This document shows, piece by piece, positions 1-9,576 of a stretch of DNA of 64,000 nucleotides. Below the pieces are notes generated by a model that was not told the DNA's origin, ran no database searches, and saw nothing but the letters and a program-made list of their open reading frames with translations. Numbering within the stretch: position 1 is the stretch's first letter; the number at the start of each line of letters is the position of its first letter. Both the position numbers and the translations under genes were made by a program. This DNA is from Cupriavidus phytohabitans. Lineage in GTDB: Bacteria > Pseudomonadota > Gammaproteobacteria > Burkholderiales > Burkholderiaceae. Location: contig NZ_AUFE01000008.1 in the NCBI RefSeq assembly GCF_000426345.1, positions 124,001 to 188,000 of the forward strand. Direction: 5' to 3'.

Positions 1-395
1 ACCGGCAGCAGCATGCGCGACTTGATCTCGATCAGCATGGCCGCCATCAGCAGATACTCCGCCGCCAGCTCCAGGTTGGTCTTGCGGATCTGCTCGATGT
101 ACGACAGGTACTGCCGCGTGACCTGCGACATCGGGATGTCGAGGACGTTGAAGTTCTGCTTGCGGATCAGGTACAGCAGCAGGTCCAGCGGGCCTTCGAA
201 CGCTTCCAGGAAGATTTCGAGCGCATCGGGCGGGATGTACAGGTCCTGCGGCAGCTTGAACAGCGGCTCGCCGTACAGGCGCGCGAAGGCCATCCCGTCG
301 ACCATGTCGGCGGGCTCCCCGGGTCCGCCAAGGTTGTCGGCAGCGCCGGCAACCGCGACGGGCAGCGGCAGCTTGTCCTGGTCGGCTGTGCTCAT
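1..395 (-). CDS. scpA: Segregation and condensation protein A (N-terminal part, cut by window edge)
   Basis: ScpA is the kleisin subunit of the bacterial SMC-ScpA-ScpB condensin, which acts on the nucleoid in chromosome segregation. About 131 N-terminal residues are visible; the rest lies beyond base 1. The kleisin N-terminal signature is clear: FEGPLDLLLYLIRKQNFNV followed by a helix ending AAEYLLMAAMLIEIKSRMLLP (shown in two pieces of the same run). A poorly conserved leader of about 45 residues precedes it. The start is the ATG at 395, just downstream of the DUF3460 gene on the same strand, and the 28-nt gap suggests co-transcription. Confidence 0.93.
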   Translation of the reverse strand, partial: MSTADQDKLPLPVAVAGAADNLGGPGEPADMVDGMAFARLYGEPLFKLPQDLYIPPDALEIFLEAFEGPLDLLLYLIRKQNFNVLDIPMSQVTRQYLSYIEQIRKTNLELAAEYLLMAAMLIEIKSRMLLP

Positions 396-423
396 CGCCG
401 GTGACCGGGCGTGCTGGCGGGGA

Positions 424-615
424 TCAGTTGTCCTGCGAGTAGACGTACGGCTTCTGGGCTACGCGCGAGGCCTGGGCGCGGGCGCGCTCTTCCAGGTCGA
501 TCGGCGCCTTGTCCCACAGCAGGGCGCGGCCGTCGCGCTGCTCGGCCTCGAGCGTCGGGCGCTCTTGCTTGAGCTGCTTCAGGAACTGGGTGATCTCGGA
601 TTCGTACATTGCCAT
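424..615 (-). CDS. DUF3460 family small protein
   Basis: A 63-residue, highly charged soluble protein with no signal peptide or membrane segment. It starts MAMYESEITQFLKQLK and contains the LEAEQRDGRALLWDK block typical of DUF3460, a small family found mainly in Burkholderiales. Function unknown. It lies 28 nt upstream of scpA on the same strand, which suggests shared transcription. The family assignment is firm; the link to chromosome segregation is inferred from position only. Confidence 0.85.
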   Translation of the reverse strand: MAMYESEITQFLKQLKQERPTLEAEQRDGRALLWDKAPIDLEERARAQASRVAQKPYVYSQDN

Positions 616-854
616 GGTGAAACCGTATGCGCCGCTTGGGGCGCGTAATGGATACAGTGGGGCAGGATTTTACAGTATCGGCCCGTCGCGGGGACGTATT
701 TGGGCCCGCCGGCGGCTTCCTGGGGTAGGAAGATTCCGGCCGCAGGCCTGTGTGTGGTCAAATACCGACTTCGCATGTGTGGACAAAGAGCGATGCCGAA
801 AGACACCGCTATCTCTGCTGACCGTGTGCCCGAGGCGCCCGGCGACAACAACGG
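616..854. other. Divergent intergenic region between DUF3460 and tamA
   Basis: About 240 nt separate the two divergently transcribed genes, so both promoters should lie here. On the minus strand a GTAAAAT block (667-673) could be a -10 for the DUF3460-scpA unit, but no convincing -35 is visible. Nothing else was recognised. Confidence 0.4.
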
Positions 855-2699
855 ATGAGGATCGACCTGGCCAGGACGACAGCCCGCCGGGGCCGCCCAG
901 ACATGCCGGATGCGGCGCATCCGGCCCCGATCGCCCCGCTCCCGGTGCGGGCGCGCGCGGCCGCGTATGCGATCGCTGCGATGCTGCTGCTGCCGGCCGC
1001 GGCCCATGGCGCCTACAAGGTAGAGGTCGAAGCCCCCAAGCCGATCAAGGAGATGCTCGAAGAGCACCTCGACCTGTCGCGCTACAAGGACCGCGCCGAC
1101 CTGTCGCAGGACCAGTTCAACTACATGGTCGAGACCGTGGGCGAGCAGGTGCGCCAGTTCACCTCGACCGAAGGCTATTTCGACCCGGCCACCACCACGC
1201 GCGTGGAGGGCGAGGGCGACGGGCGCGTGGTCCATGTCGCGGTGGACCCGGGCGCGCGCACGCTGATCCGCAATGTCGATGTCCAGGTGACCGGGCCGGC
1301 GGCGACGCGCTCGCCCGAGCAGGTGGCCGAGATGAAGGCCAAGTGGGGCCTGCCGGTGGGCGACCCGTTCCGCCAGGCGGACTGGGACAAGGCCAAGGAA
1401 GACGCGCTGGTGACGCTGCAAAGCCACAACTACTACGGCGCGCGGCTGGCCGCGTCGCAGGCGCGGGTGGAGCCGGACGAGCTGCGTGCCGACCTGTCCG
1501 CGCACTACGCCAGCGGTCCGTCCTACCTGCTGGGGCCGCTCAAGGTCACCGGCACGCGCCGCTACCCCGAGCAGATCATCTACAACGTCAACCCGCTCAA
1601 CGAGGGCGAGCCCTACCGCGTGGAACGGCTGCTGGAATTGCAGCGCGCCGTCCAGAACCAGCCGTATTTCTCCAACGTGCAGGTCGACCTGGAACCGCCG
1701 CCGGATGCCGACAAGGCGCCGGACGGCGTGGTCACCGCGCCGGTCTCGGTGCGCGTGCGCGAATACCCGGTGCACCGGCTCAACGGCGGCGTCGGCTTTA
1801 CCACCGACACCGGCGCCCAGGTGGAAGGACGCTATTCCTACTACAACCTGTTCAACCGCGCCTGGACCTTCGACTCGCAGGCGCGGATCGAACAGAAGCG
1901 TACCTACATGTTCGCCGAGGCCGCGATGCCGCCGTCCCGCGGCGCCTACCGCAACAGCGTGTACAGCAGCTACGAGCGCACCATCGATATCGAGAACACC
2001 GACACCACCAGCCTGCGCGCGGGCCTGAAGCGCTCGCGCTCGCGCGAGAAGATCGATGTCACCACGTCGCTCGATTTCTACTACGACAAGCTGGTGCCCG
2101 AGGGCCAGGCCGCCCAGATCAGCAAGGCATTGGTGCCCGCCTTCGCCTGGACCCGGCGCGATGTCGACAACCCGGTCTTCCCGCGCCGCGGCAACGTGAT
2201 CAATACCCAGATCGGCGTGGCCGCCCGCGGCTTCCTCAGCGATGCCACCTTCCTGCGCCTCTATGGCCGCATCCGCCAGTACATCCCGGTGGGCACGCGT
2301 GACCTGGTGGTGGCGCGGCTGGAACTGGGCGCTGACCTGACCGGCGACAGTTCCGGCCAGATCCCCGCAACGCTGCGTTTCCGCGCCGGCGGCACCGATT
2401 CGATCCGCGGCTACACCTACCAGTCGATCGGCACGCCCAGCGGCTCCAGCATCCTGCCGGCCAAGTACCTTGGCACCGGCAGCCTGGAGTACCAGTACTG
2501 GTTCAAGCCGGACTGGGGCGTGGCGGTGTTCTGGGACCTGGGCACGGCCGCCGACAACCTGCGCGGCGTGACGATCTACAACGGCGTGGGCGTCGGCGTG
2601 CGCTGGCGCACGCCGGTGGGGCCGCTGCAGCTGGACGTCGGCTACGGCATCCAGGAACAGCAGTTCCGGCCGCATATCTCGCTGGGGGTCGCGTTCTGA
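855..2699 (+). CDS. tamA: TamA, Omp85-family outer-membrane translocation and assembly protein
   Basis: TamA is the outer-membrane barrel of the TAM complex. With inner-membrane-anchored TamB it helps insert some outer-membrane proteins and has been tied to envelope lipid transport. The 614-residue product has an Ala-rich signal peptide ending near AAAHG-AYKV, POTRA-like repeats in the first half, and a 16-strand-type barrel with FPRRGNVI and RAGGTDSIRGY motifs typical of Omp85 proteins. It ends in an aromatic (GVAF), as expected for a barrel. An in-frame ATG at 903 is an equally good start, since neither has a strong ribosome-binding site. tamB follows 28 nt later. Confidence 0.92.
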   Translation: MRIDLARTTARRGRPDMPDAAHPAPIAPLPVRARAAAYAIAAMLLLPAAAHGAYKVEVEAPKPIKEMLEEHLDLSRYKDRADLSQDQFNYMVETVGEQVRQFTSTEGYFDPATTTRVEGEGDGRVVHVAVDPGARTLIRNVDVQVTGPAATRSPEQVAEMKAKWGLPVGDPFRQADWDKAKEDALVTLQSHNYYGARLAASQARVEPDELRADLSAHYASGPSYLLGPLKVTGTRRYPEQIIYNVNPLNEGEPYRVERLLELQRAVQNQPYFSNVQVDLEPPPDADKAPDGVVTAPVSVRVREYPVHRLNGGVGFTTDTGAQVEGRYSYYNLFNRAWTFDSQARIEQKRTYMFAEAAMPPSRGAYRNSVYSSYERTIDIENTDTTSLRAGLKRSRSREKIDVTTSLDFYYDKLVPEGQAAQISKALVPAFAWTRRDVDNPVFPRRGNVINTQIGVAARGFLSDATFLRLYGRIRQYIPVGTRDLVVARLELGADLTGDSSGQIPATLRFRAGGTDSIRGYTYQSIGTPSGSSILPAKYLGTGSLEYQYWFKPDWGVAVFWDLGTAADNLRGVTIYNGVGVGVRWRTPVGPLQLDVGYGIQEQQFRPHISLGVAF

Positions 2700-2727
2700 T
2701 GGCCGCCCTCGCGCCCGGGATGCCGGC

Positions 2728-5700
2728 ATGAGCGCCCACGACCTGCCCGACGTGCCCGGCGAAGGCACGCCCGAGGAGCCGAACCCGCCCGCGCCGCGCA
2801 AGCGCCGGCGCGTATGGCGCGCGCTCGCCTGGTTCCTTGGCGTGCTGCTGGTCCTGGTGATCGCACTGATCGGCGCCGGCGTGGCGGCACTGAGCACCGA
2901 GGCCGGCACGCGCCACCTGTGGACCCTGGCCACGCGGCTGTCGGCCGGCATGCTCAGCGGCCGGCTCGAAGGCGGCACGGTCGCGCACGGCTTGCGCTTG
3001 CGCGACGTGGTCTTTGCCAGCGGCCAGACCCGCGTGACGGTGGACCGCGTCGATGGCAGCTGGGCCATGACCTGGCAACCGCGCCGCCTGCACGTCGACT
3101 ACCTGCGCATCGGCAAGGCCGAGGTCCGGCTGGGCCCGTCGGCGCCGAGCACCGAGCCGGCGCAGATGCCGAAGTCGCTGGAACTGCCGCTGGCGATCGA
3201 CGTCGACGCGCTGACGCTGGAGCGGCTGGCGCTGCTGCAGGGCACGGCGCCTGCCGCCCAGCCGATGGTGTTCGCCAATCTGTCCGGCGCGCTGCACAGC
3301 GACGGCCAGCACCACCGCGTCAGCGTCGACAAGCTGGAGACGCCGTACGGCAAGCTTGCCACCAACGCCCAGATCGGCGCGCGCGCGCCCTTCCCGCTCA
3401 GCGCCGAAGCGCTGCTGGAGGCGAGCTGGCAAAAGGAGTCCTTTGTCGTCAACGCCACCGCCAGGGGCACGCTCGAAGCCTTGCGCGCCGAGCTGCAGGC
3501 CAACGGCGACCGCATCCATGCGCGCGCCGGCGCTGACCTGACGCCGTTCGGCAAGGTGCCGTTCACGCAGTTGCTGGTCGATGGCGAGGGCATCAACCCG
3601 CGGCTGTTCAGCCCCACCGCGCCGCAGGCCAACCTGACGGTGCATGCCGAGCTGCGGCCGGTGGATGGCGCGGCGGCGGCTGCGGCACCGCCAGCCGCTT
3701 CCGCACCCGCGGCATCGGCAGCCGCGGCATCGGCACCTGCAGCATCTGCCCCTGCCGCGGCGCCGCCGCCCGCGCTGCCCGCGCCGCTGGCCGTCGCTGG
3801 CGACATCGATATCCGCAACCTCGAAGCCGGCCCGCTCGACAAGGAGCGCCTGCCGGTGCGGTCGGTGCGCGCCCATGTCGAACTGAGCGAAATGGCGCAG
3901 GCCGTCAGCGACCTGCGCGTGGCCCTGACCGGCAAGGCCGAGATCACCGGCGGCGGCACGCTGCGCGACGGCCGCGGCGGCTTCGACCTGGACGTGCACC
4001 GGCTCGACCCGGCCGCGCTGCATGGCTCGCTGACCAGCGCCAGCCTGTCCGGGCCCGTGGTGCTGCGCATGGAGCCGGGCCGGCAGAGCGTGGCGCTGGA
4101 CCTGTCCGGCGCGGCGCTCAAGCTGTTCGCCGATGCCAGCATGGACGCCGACACCGTGACGCTGGCCACGCTGCGCGCGACCGTGGGCCCCGGCGTGCTG
4201 ACCGCCGAAGGCAAGCTGGGCCTGAAGGACAAGCAGCCGTTCAGCTTCAAGGGCAAGCTGGCGTCGTTCGATCCGTCGCGGCTCGCCAAGGTGGCCGCGG
4301 GCCGCATCAACGCCGACTTCAGCGCCAGCGGCGAGATTGCCCCGGTGCTTGGCGTGGCGCTCGATTTTGCCGTGCACGAGAGCGAATACGCGGGCCTGCC
4401 GATGACCGGTGGCGGCAAGGTGCGGCTCGTCGGCGAGCGGCTGCTGCCGAGCGAGGCCGCGCTCAACATGGCCGGCAACCAGGCCAACCTGCGCGGCAGC
4501 TTCGGCGCGCGCGGCGACCAGCTCAGGCTGGCGGTCGACGCGCCGCAACTGGAGCGCCTGAAGTTCGGCGTGGCCGGCAAGCTCAAGCTCGACGCCACCA
4601 TCACCGGCACGCTGAAGAAGCCCGAGGTGGTGGCCGACTACAACGCGCAGGCGCTGGAGGTCGGACCGCACAAGGTGGCCACTGCCAGCGGCCGCGCCGA
4701 AGTGCGCGGCGGGCTGGACGGCCCGCTGTCGGTGCAACTGGCCGCGCGCGACTACCGAGGGCCGCAGGCCAGCCTCAGCACGCTCGATGCCACCCTCAAC
4801 GGCACCCAGGCCAGCCACGTCTTCGACATCAAGGCGGCCGGCAGCCTGAACCGCCGGCCATTGCAGCTCGCGCTGGCGGGGCAGGGCGCATGGAAGGGGC
4901 CGGATGGCTGGAACGGCACCATCCGCACGCTGGAAGAACGCAGCACGGTCAGCCTGCGGCTGGCCGCGCCGACGCAGCTGCTGGTCGCGGACCAGCGCGT
5001 GCGCCTGGGCGCCACGCGGCTGCTGCTGGACAACGCCACGCTCGCCATCGACAGCTTCGACTGGGACCATGGCCGCATCCGCAGCCAGGGCACGCTGATT
5101 GGCCTGCAGGTCGGCCACGTGCTCGAACTGATGGAAACCATTACCGGCGAAAAGCCGCCGGTGCGCTCCGACCTGGTCATCGACGGCCGCTGGAACCTGG
5201 CGCTGGCCGAGACCGCGAGCGGATTTGCCGAAGTGCGGCGGCGCAGCGGCGACCTGTCGGTCAATGCGGGCCGCGGCTTCACCACGATGGGCCTGGGCGA
5301 GACCAGCCTGCGCGCCGAGGCGGGCGGCAACCGCATCGCGCTGCGCGGGGGCATGGTGTCGGGGCGCATCGGCAAGGTGGTGGTCGATGCCTCGGCGGGG
5401 CTGGTGCAGGAGCAAGGCCTGCAGACGGTGGGGCCGGCGTCGACGCTGGCGGGCACCGTCACGATCGACGTGCCACGACTGAAATCGCTCGAGGCGCTGA
5501 CCGGGCCGCAGTATGCCTTCGACGGGCGCCTGGCCGCCGCGCTGCGGCTGGGCGGCACGGTCGGCGCGCCGCTGCTGGCCGGCACCGTCGATGGCGACAA
5601 CCTCGCCGTCACGCTGTACGACCTGGGGCTGCGCCTGACCGATGGCACCGTGCGCGTGGCGCTGGACCAGAACACGGTGGAGCTGAAGCACGTCGAATTC

Positions 5701-6882
5701 CACGGCGGCGATGGCAAGATCACCGCCACCGGCAACGTCAAGCTCGGCGAAGCCGATCCCAACCTGACCGGCAAGATCGTCGCCGACAAGCTGCAACTGT
5801 TTGCCAGCCCGGAACGCACGCTGGTGGTGTCGGGCGACGCCAGCATCGCCAACGAGAACAAGCAGATCGTGATCCGCGGCAAGTTCCGCGTCGACCGCGG
5901 CCTGTTCGATCTGCCCAAGGCCGGCGCGCCGGTGCTGGGCGACGACGTGGTGGTAATCCGCCGCAAGGACCAGCGCGCGGTCAAGACCGCCGCGACGCCG
6001 GTCGTGCCCGAGACCAAGCCGGCGAGCAAGTTCAGCCCGGTGATCGACCTGACCGTCGACCTGGGCAACGACTTCCGCTTCCGCGGCGCGGGCGCCGACC
6101 TGCTGCTGGCCGGCCAGCTCGGGGTCAGGAGCGAACCGCTGGTGCCGCTCAAGGCCGTCGGCACGGTGCGCGTGACGGATGGCACCTACGAGGCGTTCGG
6201 CCGCAAGCTGAACATCGAGCGCGGTATCATCAATTTCAACGGGCCCATCGACAACCCGAACATGAACATCCGCGCCATGCGCCGCAACCAGGAAGTGGAG
6301 GCGGGCGTCGAGGTCACGGGCACGGTGCGGCTGCCGCGCGTGCGGCTGGTGTCGGAGCCGAACGTTCCCGACGAAGACAAGCTGTCCTGGCTGATGTTCG
6401 GCTACGGCGCCGAAAGCGCCGCCGCGGGCCAGCAGCGCCAGCTGGGCGGTGCCGCGATGGGCGGCGCGGCGCTCGGCCTGATCGGCGGCAAGGCGGGCAA
6501 GGGCATCGTCTCGCATTTCGGCATCGACGAGTTCTCGATCGGGCCCAGCACCGCGGGCCTGAACGACCAGCAGGTGGTCAGCATGGGCAAGGCCATCACC
6601 GACCAGATCGCGGTAGGCTATGAGCAGAGCCTGACCTCGGCCTCCAACGTGGTGAAGCTGACCTGGCAGTTCTCGCGGCGCTGGTCGCTGATTGCCAAGG
6701 GCGGCTCCATCAACGGATTGTCGGTCTTGTTCAACCGCCGCTTCGACAGCTGGGCGATCCTGTTCTCGGGCGCCTCGAACCGCAGCGGCACCAGGAGGAG
6801 CCAGGATGACGGCCAGACACTCGATCCCGAAAGCGCCGCGCAGGCCGCCTCGTCAGTCATTGCCGAGCCCGTGCGCCGCTGA
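2728..6882 (+). CDS. tamB: TamB, inner-membrane partner of TamA (DUF490/AsmA-like)
   Basis: A 1384-residue protein with one N-terminal membrane anchor (about residues 28-52, Arg/Lys-rich before it), a very long beta-rich periplasmic region, and the conserved C-terminal TamB domain (DKLSWLMFGYG, then GIVSHFGIDEFSIG and FNRRFDSWAI near the end). TamB forms an elongated groove spanning the periplasm to TamA. Around residues 312-352 is an Ala/Pro/Ser low-complexity insert (nt 3665-3785) that looks like a repeat-expanded linker. Coding overlaps the start of the next gene (6806), so the three genes appear to form one operon. Confidence 0.93.
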   Translation: MSAHDLPDVPGEGTPEEPNPPAPRKRRRVWRALAWFLGVLLVLVIALIGAGVAALSTEAGTRHLWTLATRLSAGMLSGRLEGGTVAHGLRLRDVVFASGQTRVTVDRVDGSWAMTWQPRRLHVDYLRIGKAEVRLGPSAPSTEPAQMPKSLELPLAIDVDALTLERLALLQGTAPAAQPMVFANLSGALHSDGQHHRVSVDKLETPYGKLATNAQIGARAPFPLSAEALLEASWQKESFVVNATARGTLEALRAELQANGDRIHARAGADLTPFGKVPFTQLLVDGEGINPRLFSPTAPQANLTVHAELRPVDGAAAAAAPPAASAPAASAAAASAPAASAPAAAPPPALPAPLAVAGDIDIRNLEAGPLDKERLPVRSVRAHVELSEMAQAVSDLRVALTGKAEITGGGTLRDGRGGFDLDVHRLDPAALHGSLTSASLSGPVVLRMEPGRQSVALDLSGAALKLFADASMDADTVTLATLRATVGPGVLTAEGKLGLKDKQPFSFKGKLASFDPSRLAKVAAGRINADFSASGEIAPVLGVALDFAVHESEYAGLPMTGGGKVRLVGERLLPSEAALNMAGNQANLRGSFGARGDQLRLAVDAPQLERLKFGVAGKLKLDATITGTLKKPEVVADYNAQALEVGPHKVATASGRAEVRGGLDGPLSVQLAARDYRGPQASLSTLDATLNGTQASHVFDIKAAGSLNRRPLQLALAGQGAWKGPDGWNGTIRTLEERSTVSLRLAAPTQLLVADQRVRLGATRLLLDNATLAIDSFDWDHGRIRSQGTLIGLQVGHVLELMETITGEKPPVRSDLVIDGRWNLALAETASGFAEVRRRSGDLSVNAGRGFTTMGLGETSLRAEAGGNRIALRGGMVSGRIGKVVVDASAGLVQEQGLQTVGPASTLAGTVTIDVPRLKSLEALTGPQYAFDGRLAAALRLGGTVGAPLLAGTVDGDNLAVTLYDLGLRLTDGTVRVALDQNTVELKHVEFHGGDGKITATGNVKLGEADPNLTGKIVADKLQLFASPERTLVVSGDASIANENKQIVIRGKFRVDRGLFDLPKAGAPVLGDDVVVIRRKDQRAVKTAATPVVPETKPASKFSPVIDLTVDLGNDFRFRGAGADLLLAGQLGVRSEPLVPLKAVGTVRVTDGTYEAFGRKLNIERGIINFNGPIDNPNMNIRAMRRNQEVEAGVEVTGTVRLPRVRLVSEPNVPDEDKLSWLMFGYGAESAAAGQQRQLGGAAMGGAALGLIGGKAGKGIVSHFGIDEFSIGPSTAGLNDQQVVSMGKAITDQIAVGYEQSLTSASNVVKLTWQFSRRWSLIAKGGSINGLSVLFNRRFDSWAILFSGASNRSGTRRSQDDGQTLDPESAAQAASSVIAEPVRR

Positions 6883-7489
6883 AGCAAGCCCCGCCCACCT
6901 ACGCCCCGCCAACCACGCGTCGCCGCGACGCCTTGCCGCCATGGGACTGATTGCCTCTGTGCTTGCGCTGTTCGGCTGCGACCAGCGCAAGGTCGATGAA
7001 GCGATGAAGAAGGCGGGCGAAACCGCGCGCAATACCTGGAACGCGATCAAGCCTGACAGCGAGCTGTTCAAGGGCATCGTGCCCGGCCAGTCCACCGAGG
7101 AAGACCTGCGGCGCCAGGCCGGCAAGCCGGAGATCGTCTGGGAAGAGGCCGACGGCGGCCGCCGGCTGGAATATCCGCGCGGACCCGAGGGCACGACCAC
7201 GTGGATGGTCATCATCGGTGCCGACGGCAAGGTCGCGCGCATCGAGCAGGTGCTGACGCCGGAGAACTTCGCGCGCGTGCGCGCCGGCATGAGCAAGGAC
7301 GATATCCGCCGCCTGCTGGGCAAGCCAACCAAGGTCGAGGCCTTCGCGCTGAAAAAGGAAGAGGTGTGGGGCTACCGCTGGATGGAGACATCGACCGACA
7401 AGGCCTTCTTCAACGTGCATTTCAGCACCGATGGCACGGTGACGACGACTTCGCGCAGCGACGATCCGTCGAGGATGCAGGGCGGCTGA
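6806..7489 (+). CDS. BamE-like (SmpA/OmlA-type) outer-membrane lipoprotein
   Basis: The 227-residue product has a lipobox ending LALFGC at Cys58, preceded by a hydrophobic stretch and two Arg, then two BamE-like halves (FKGIVPGQSTEEDLRRQAGKP and VRAGMSKDDIRRLLGKPTK). BamE-type domains support outer-membrane protein assembly, which fits its place after tamA-tamB. The start at 6806 is chosen because AGGAGG lies just upstream and it supplies the positively charged region of the signal peptide. The ATG at 6941 would give only a 12-residue hydrophobic leader. The 6806 start overlaps tamB by about 77 nt. Probably not the canonical bamE, given its length and context. Confidence 0.8.
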   Translation: MTARHSIPKAPRRPPRQSLPSPCAAEASPAHLRPANHASPRRLAAMGLIASVLALFGCDQRKVDEAMKKAGETARNTWNAIKPDSELFKGIVPGQSTEEDLRRQAGKPEIVWEEADGGRRLEYPRGPEGTTTWMVIIGADGKVARIEQVLTPENFARVRAGMSKDDIRRLLGKPTKVEAFALKKEEVWGYRWMETSTDKAFFNVHFSTDGTVTTTSRSDDPSRMQGG

Positions 7490-7549
7490 GGCCGGCGCGG
7501 CGGCCCTGAGCCGTCGCCCGTTGCGATTGCGGCTACCGAACCGTGGCGA

Positions 7550-8512
7550 TCACACCAGCAGGTGGCAGGCCGCCACATGCACCGGCTTGCCATCGCCATG
7601 CGGGGCCAGCTGCCGCAGGCGCGGCAGGTCCTTGCCGCATGCCGGCGCCGCGCGCGGGCAGCGCGGATGGAACTTGCAGCCCGGCGGCGGGTTCAGTGCC
7701 GAACCGATCTCGCCCAGGATCAGCCCCTCGGCCGGCTGGTGGTCCGGATCCGGCCGCGGCGCAGACCCGAGCAGCGCCTGCGTGTACGGATGGCGCGGCG
7801 CGCCGAACACCGCCGGGCTCGGCCCGCTCTCGGCCATGCTGCCCAGGTACATCACGCCCACCGCCGAACTGAAGTGCTCCACCAGCGCCAGGTCGTGCGC
7901 GATCATCACATAGGCGATACCGAAACTGCGCTGGATGTCCGCCAGCAGGTTGACGATCTGCGCGCGGATCGACACATCCAGCGCCGAGGTCGGCTCGTCC
8001 AGCACGATCAGCCGCGGCTGCAGCGCCAGCGCGCGCGCCACCGCGATGCGCTGGCGCTGCCCGCCGCTGAACTCGTGCGGATACAGGTCGAGCGCGCCGG
8101 GCGGCAGGCCGACGATCTCCAGCAGCTCGAGCAGGCGCCGGCGCAGCGCCGCACGGTTGCCGCCGAGGCCGTGCGCGAGGAGCGGCTCGGCCAGCAGCAT
8201 GCCGACCTTCAGGCGCGGATTGAGCGACGAGGACGGATCCTGGAACACCGCCTGCACCTGGCGCCGGTAGGCCAGCACGCCCTTGCGGCCGAGCGTGAGC
8301 ACGTCCTGGCCGTCGAAGCGGATGGTGCCGGCGCTGGGGCGCTCGAGCAGCAGCAACTGCCTGGCGATGGTGGTCTTGCCGCAGCCGGACTCGCCCACCA
8401 GCGCGTAGGTCTGGCCGGCATCGACGGCAAAGCTGACGCCGTCGACGGCGCGCACCGTGCCGCCGCCGTGTACGGGAAAGTGCTTCTTCAGGTCTTGGAC
8501 TTCGAGCAGCAT
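7550..8512 (-). CDS. Peptide/nickel-type ABC transporter ATP-binding protein (DppF/OppF class)
   Basis: One of two ATPases powering the importer encoded just upstream. The 320 residues contain Walker A GESGCGKT (40-47), signature FSGGQRQR, Walker [12 protein letters not shown], and the C-terminal Opp/Dpp extension with CKFHPRCPRAAPAC, a Cys-rich motif of this class that can bind an Fe-S cluster in some members. The ATG at 8512 is chosen because AGGAGG lies four bases before it; the reading frame continues upstream without homology. It is the last gene of the minus-strand block. The substrate cannot be read from the sequence. Confidence 0.9.
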   Translation of the reverse strand: MLLEVQDLKKHFPVHGGGTVRAVDGVSFAVDAGQTYALVGESGCGKTTIARQLLLLERPSAGTIRFDGQDVLTLGRKGVLAYRRQVQAVFQDPSSSLNPRLKVGMLLAEPLLAHGLGGNRAALRRRLLELLEIVGLPPGALDLYPHEFSGGQRQRIAVARALALQPRLIVLDEPTSALDVSIRAQIVNLLADIQRSFGIAYVMIAHDLALVEHFSSAVGVMYLGSMAESGPSPAVFGAPRHPYTQALLGSAPRPDPDHQPAEGLILGEIGSALNPPPGCKFHPRCPRAAPACGKDLPRLRQLAPHGDGKPVHVAACHLLV

Positions 8513-8535
8513 GGGGCCTCCTGAGCGCGTGGGGC

Positions 8536-9576
8536 TTAACCGGCCGAAGCCAGCCAGCAACTGACCTTGTGGCCGGATTCCAGCTCGATCTCGGGCGGAT
8601 AGGCGTCGTCGCACAGCGGCTTGCGGTGCGGGCAGCGCGCGGCGAAGCGGCAGCCGTGCGGCGGATCGATCAGGCTGGGCGGGCTGCCGGGGATTGCATA
8701 CAGCCGCTCGCGCTTTTCGCCGAAGTGCGGGATGGACTTGAGCAGCGCCTGCGTATAGGGATGGGCGGGCCGCTTGTACAGCGTGCGCACGTCGCCGGTC
8801 TCGACGATGCGCCCCGCGTACATCACCGCCACGCGATGGCAGATGCTGGCGGCCACACCGAGGTCATGCGTGATCAGGATGATGCCGACGCCGGTCTGAG
8901 CCTGGATCTTGCGGAACAGCGCCATGATCTGCACCTGGATGGTCACGTCCAGCGCGGAGGTGGGCTCGTCGGCCACCAGCAGCCGCGGCGCGCTGGCGAT
9001 CGCCATGCCGGTCACCACGCGCTGGCGCATGCCGCCGCTGAACTGGTGCGGGTAGTCGTCGAGCCGCGTCTGTGGGGAGGGGATGCGCACGCTTTCCAGC
9101 ACCTGCACCACCTGGCGGCGGCGCGCCTCGCGGCTGTCCGCGCGGCCGTGGTAGTGCAAAGGCGCGCCAACCTGGTCGCCGACGGTGAAGACCGGGTTCA
9201 GCGAGGTCAGCGGGTCCTGCGAGATCATCGCGATCTTGCGGCCGCGGTACTCGCGGCTCATGGCATTCTCGGGGAGCTGCAGCAGGTCGGTGCCGTCGAG
9301 CAGGACCTTGCCGCCCAGTTGCGCGCCGCGCGGCAGCAGGCGCAGGATCGACAGGATCGTCATCGACTTGCCCGAGCCGGACTCGCCCACCACGCCCAGC
9401 GTCTCGCCCTCGTGCACGTGCAGGTCCACGCCGTCCACCGCGCGCACCAGTCCGCGGCGCAGGTCGAGATGCGTGGTCAGGCCCTGCACCGACAGCATCG
9501 GCGCGGCGACGTCGCGGACACCCGGCGCGACGGGGACAGCTTGTTGTTGCGTCATGTCCTGGCTGGTGCCGTTCAT
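8536..9576 (-). CDS. Peptide/nickel-type ABC transporter ATP-binding protein (DppD/OppD class)
   Basis: Second ATPase of the importer, 346 residues. Walker A GESGSGKS is at 64-71, with signature FSGGMRQRV, Walker [13 protein letters not shown] and the C-terminal [14 protein letters not shown] motif. The ATG at 9576 overlaps the stop of the preceding permease gene by four bases (ATGA), indicating translational coupling, and AAGGAG lies upstream. The first 26 residues are poorly conserved, so a start at Met27 is possible. The DppF-type partner begins 24 nt downstream. Confidence 0.9.
   Translation of the reverse strand: MNGTSQDMTQQQAVPVAPGVRDVAAPMLSVQGLTTHLDLRRGLVRAVDGVDLHVHEGETLGVVGESGSGKSMTILSILRLLPRGAQLGGKVLLDGTDLLQLPENAMSREYRGRKIAMISQDPLTSLNPVFTVGDQVGAPLHYHGRADSREARRRQVVQVLESVRIPSPQTRLDDYPHQFSGGMRQRVVTGMAIASAPRLLVADEPTSALDVTIQVQIMALFRKIQAQTGVGIILITHDLGVAASICHRVAVMYAGRIVETGDVRTLYKRPAHPYTQALLKSIPHFGEKRERLYAIPGSPPSLIDPPHGCRFAARCPHRKPLCDDAYPPEIELESGHKVSCWLASAG

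Noticed and set aside
2503-6516. A 1337-codon open frame on the minus strand opposite tamB
   Set aside because: It is the antisense of a well-supported TamB gene. The product is His/Arg/Ala-rich with no domain, as expected from GC-rich antisense reading.
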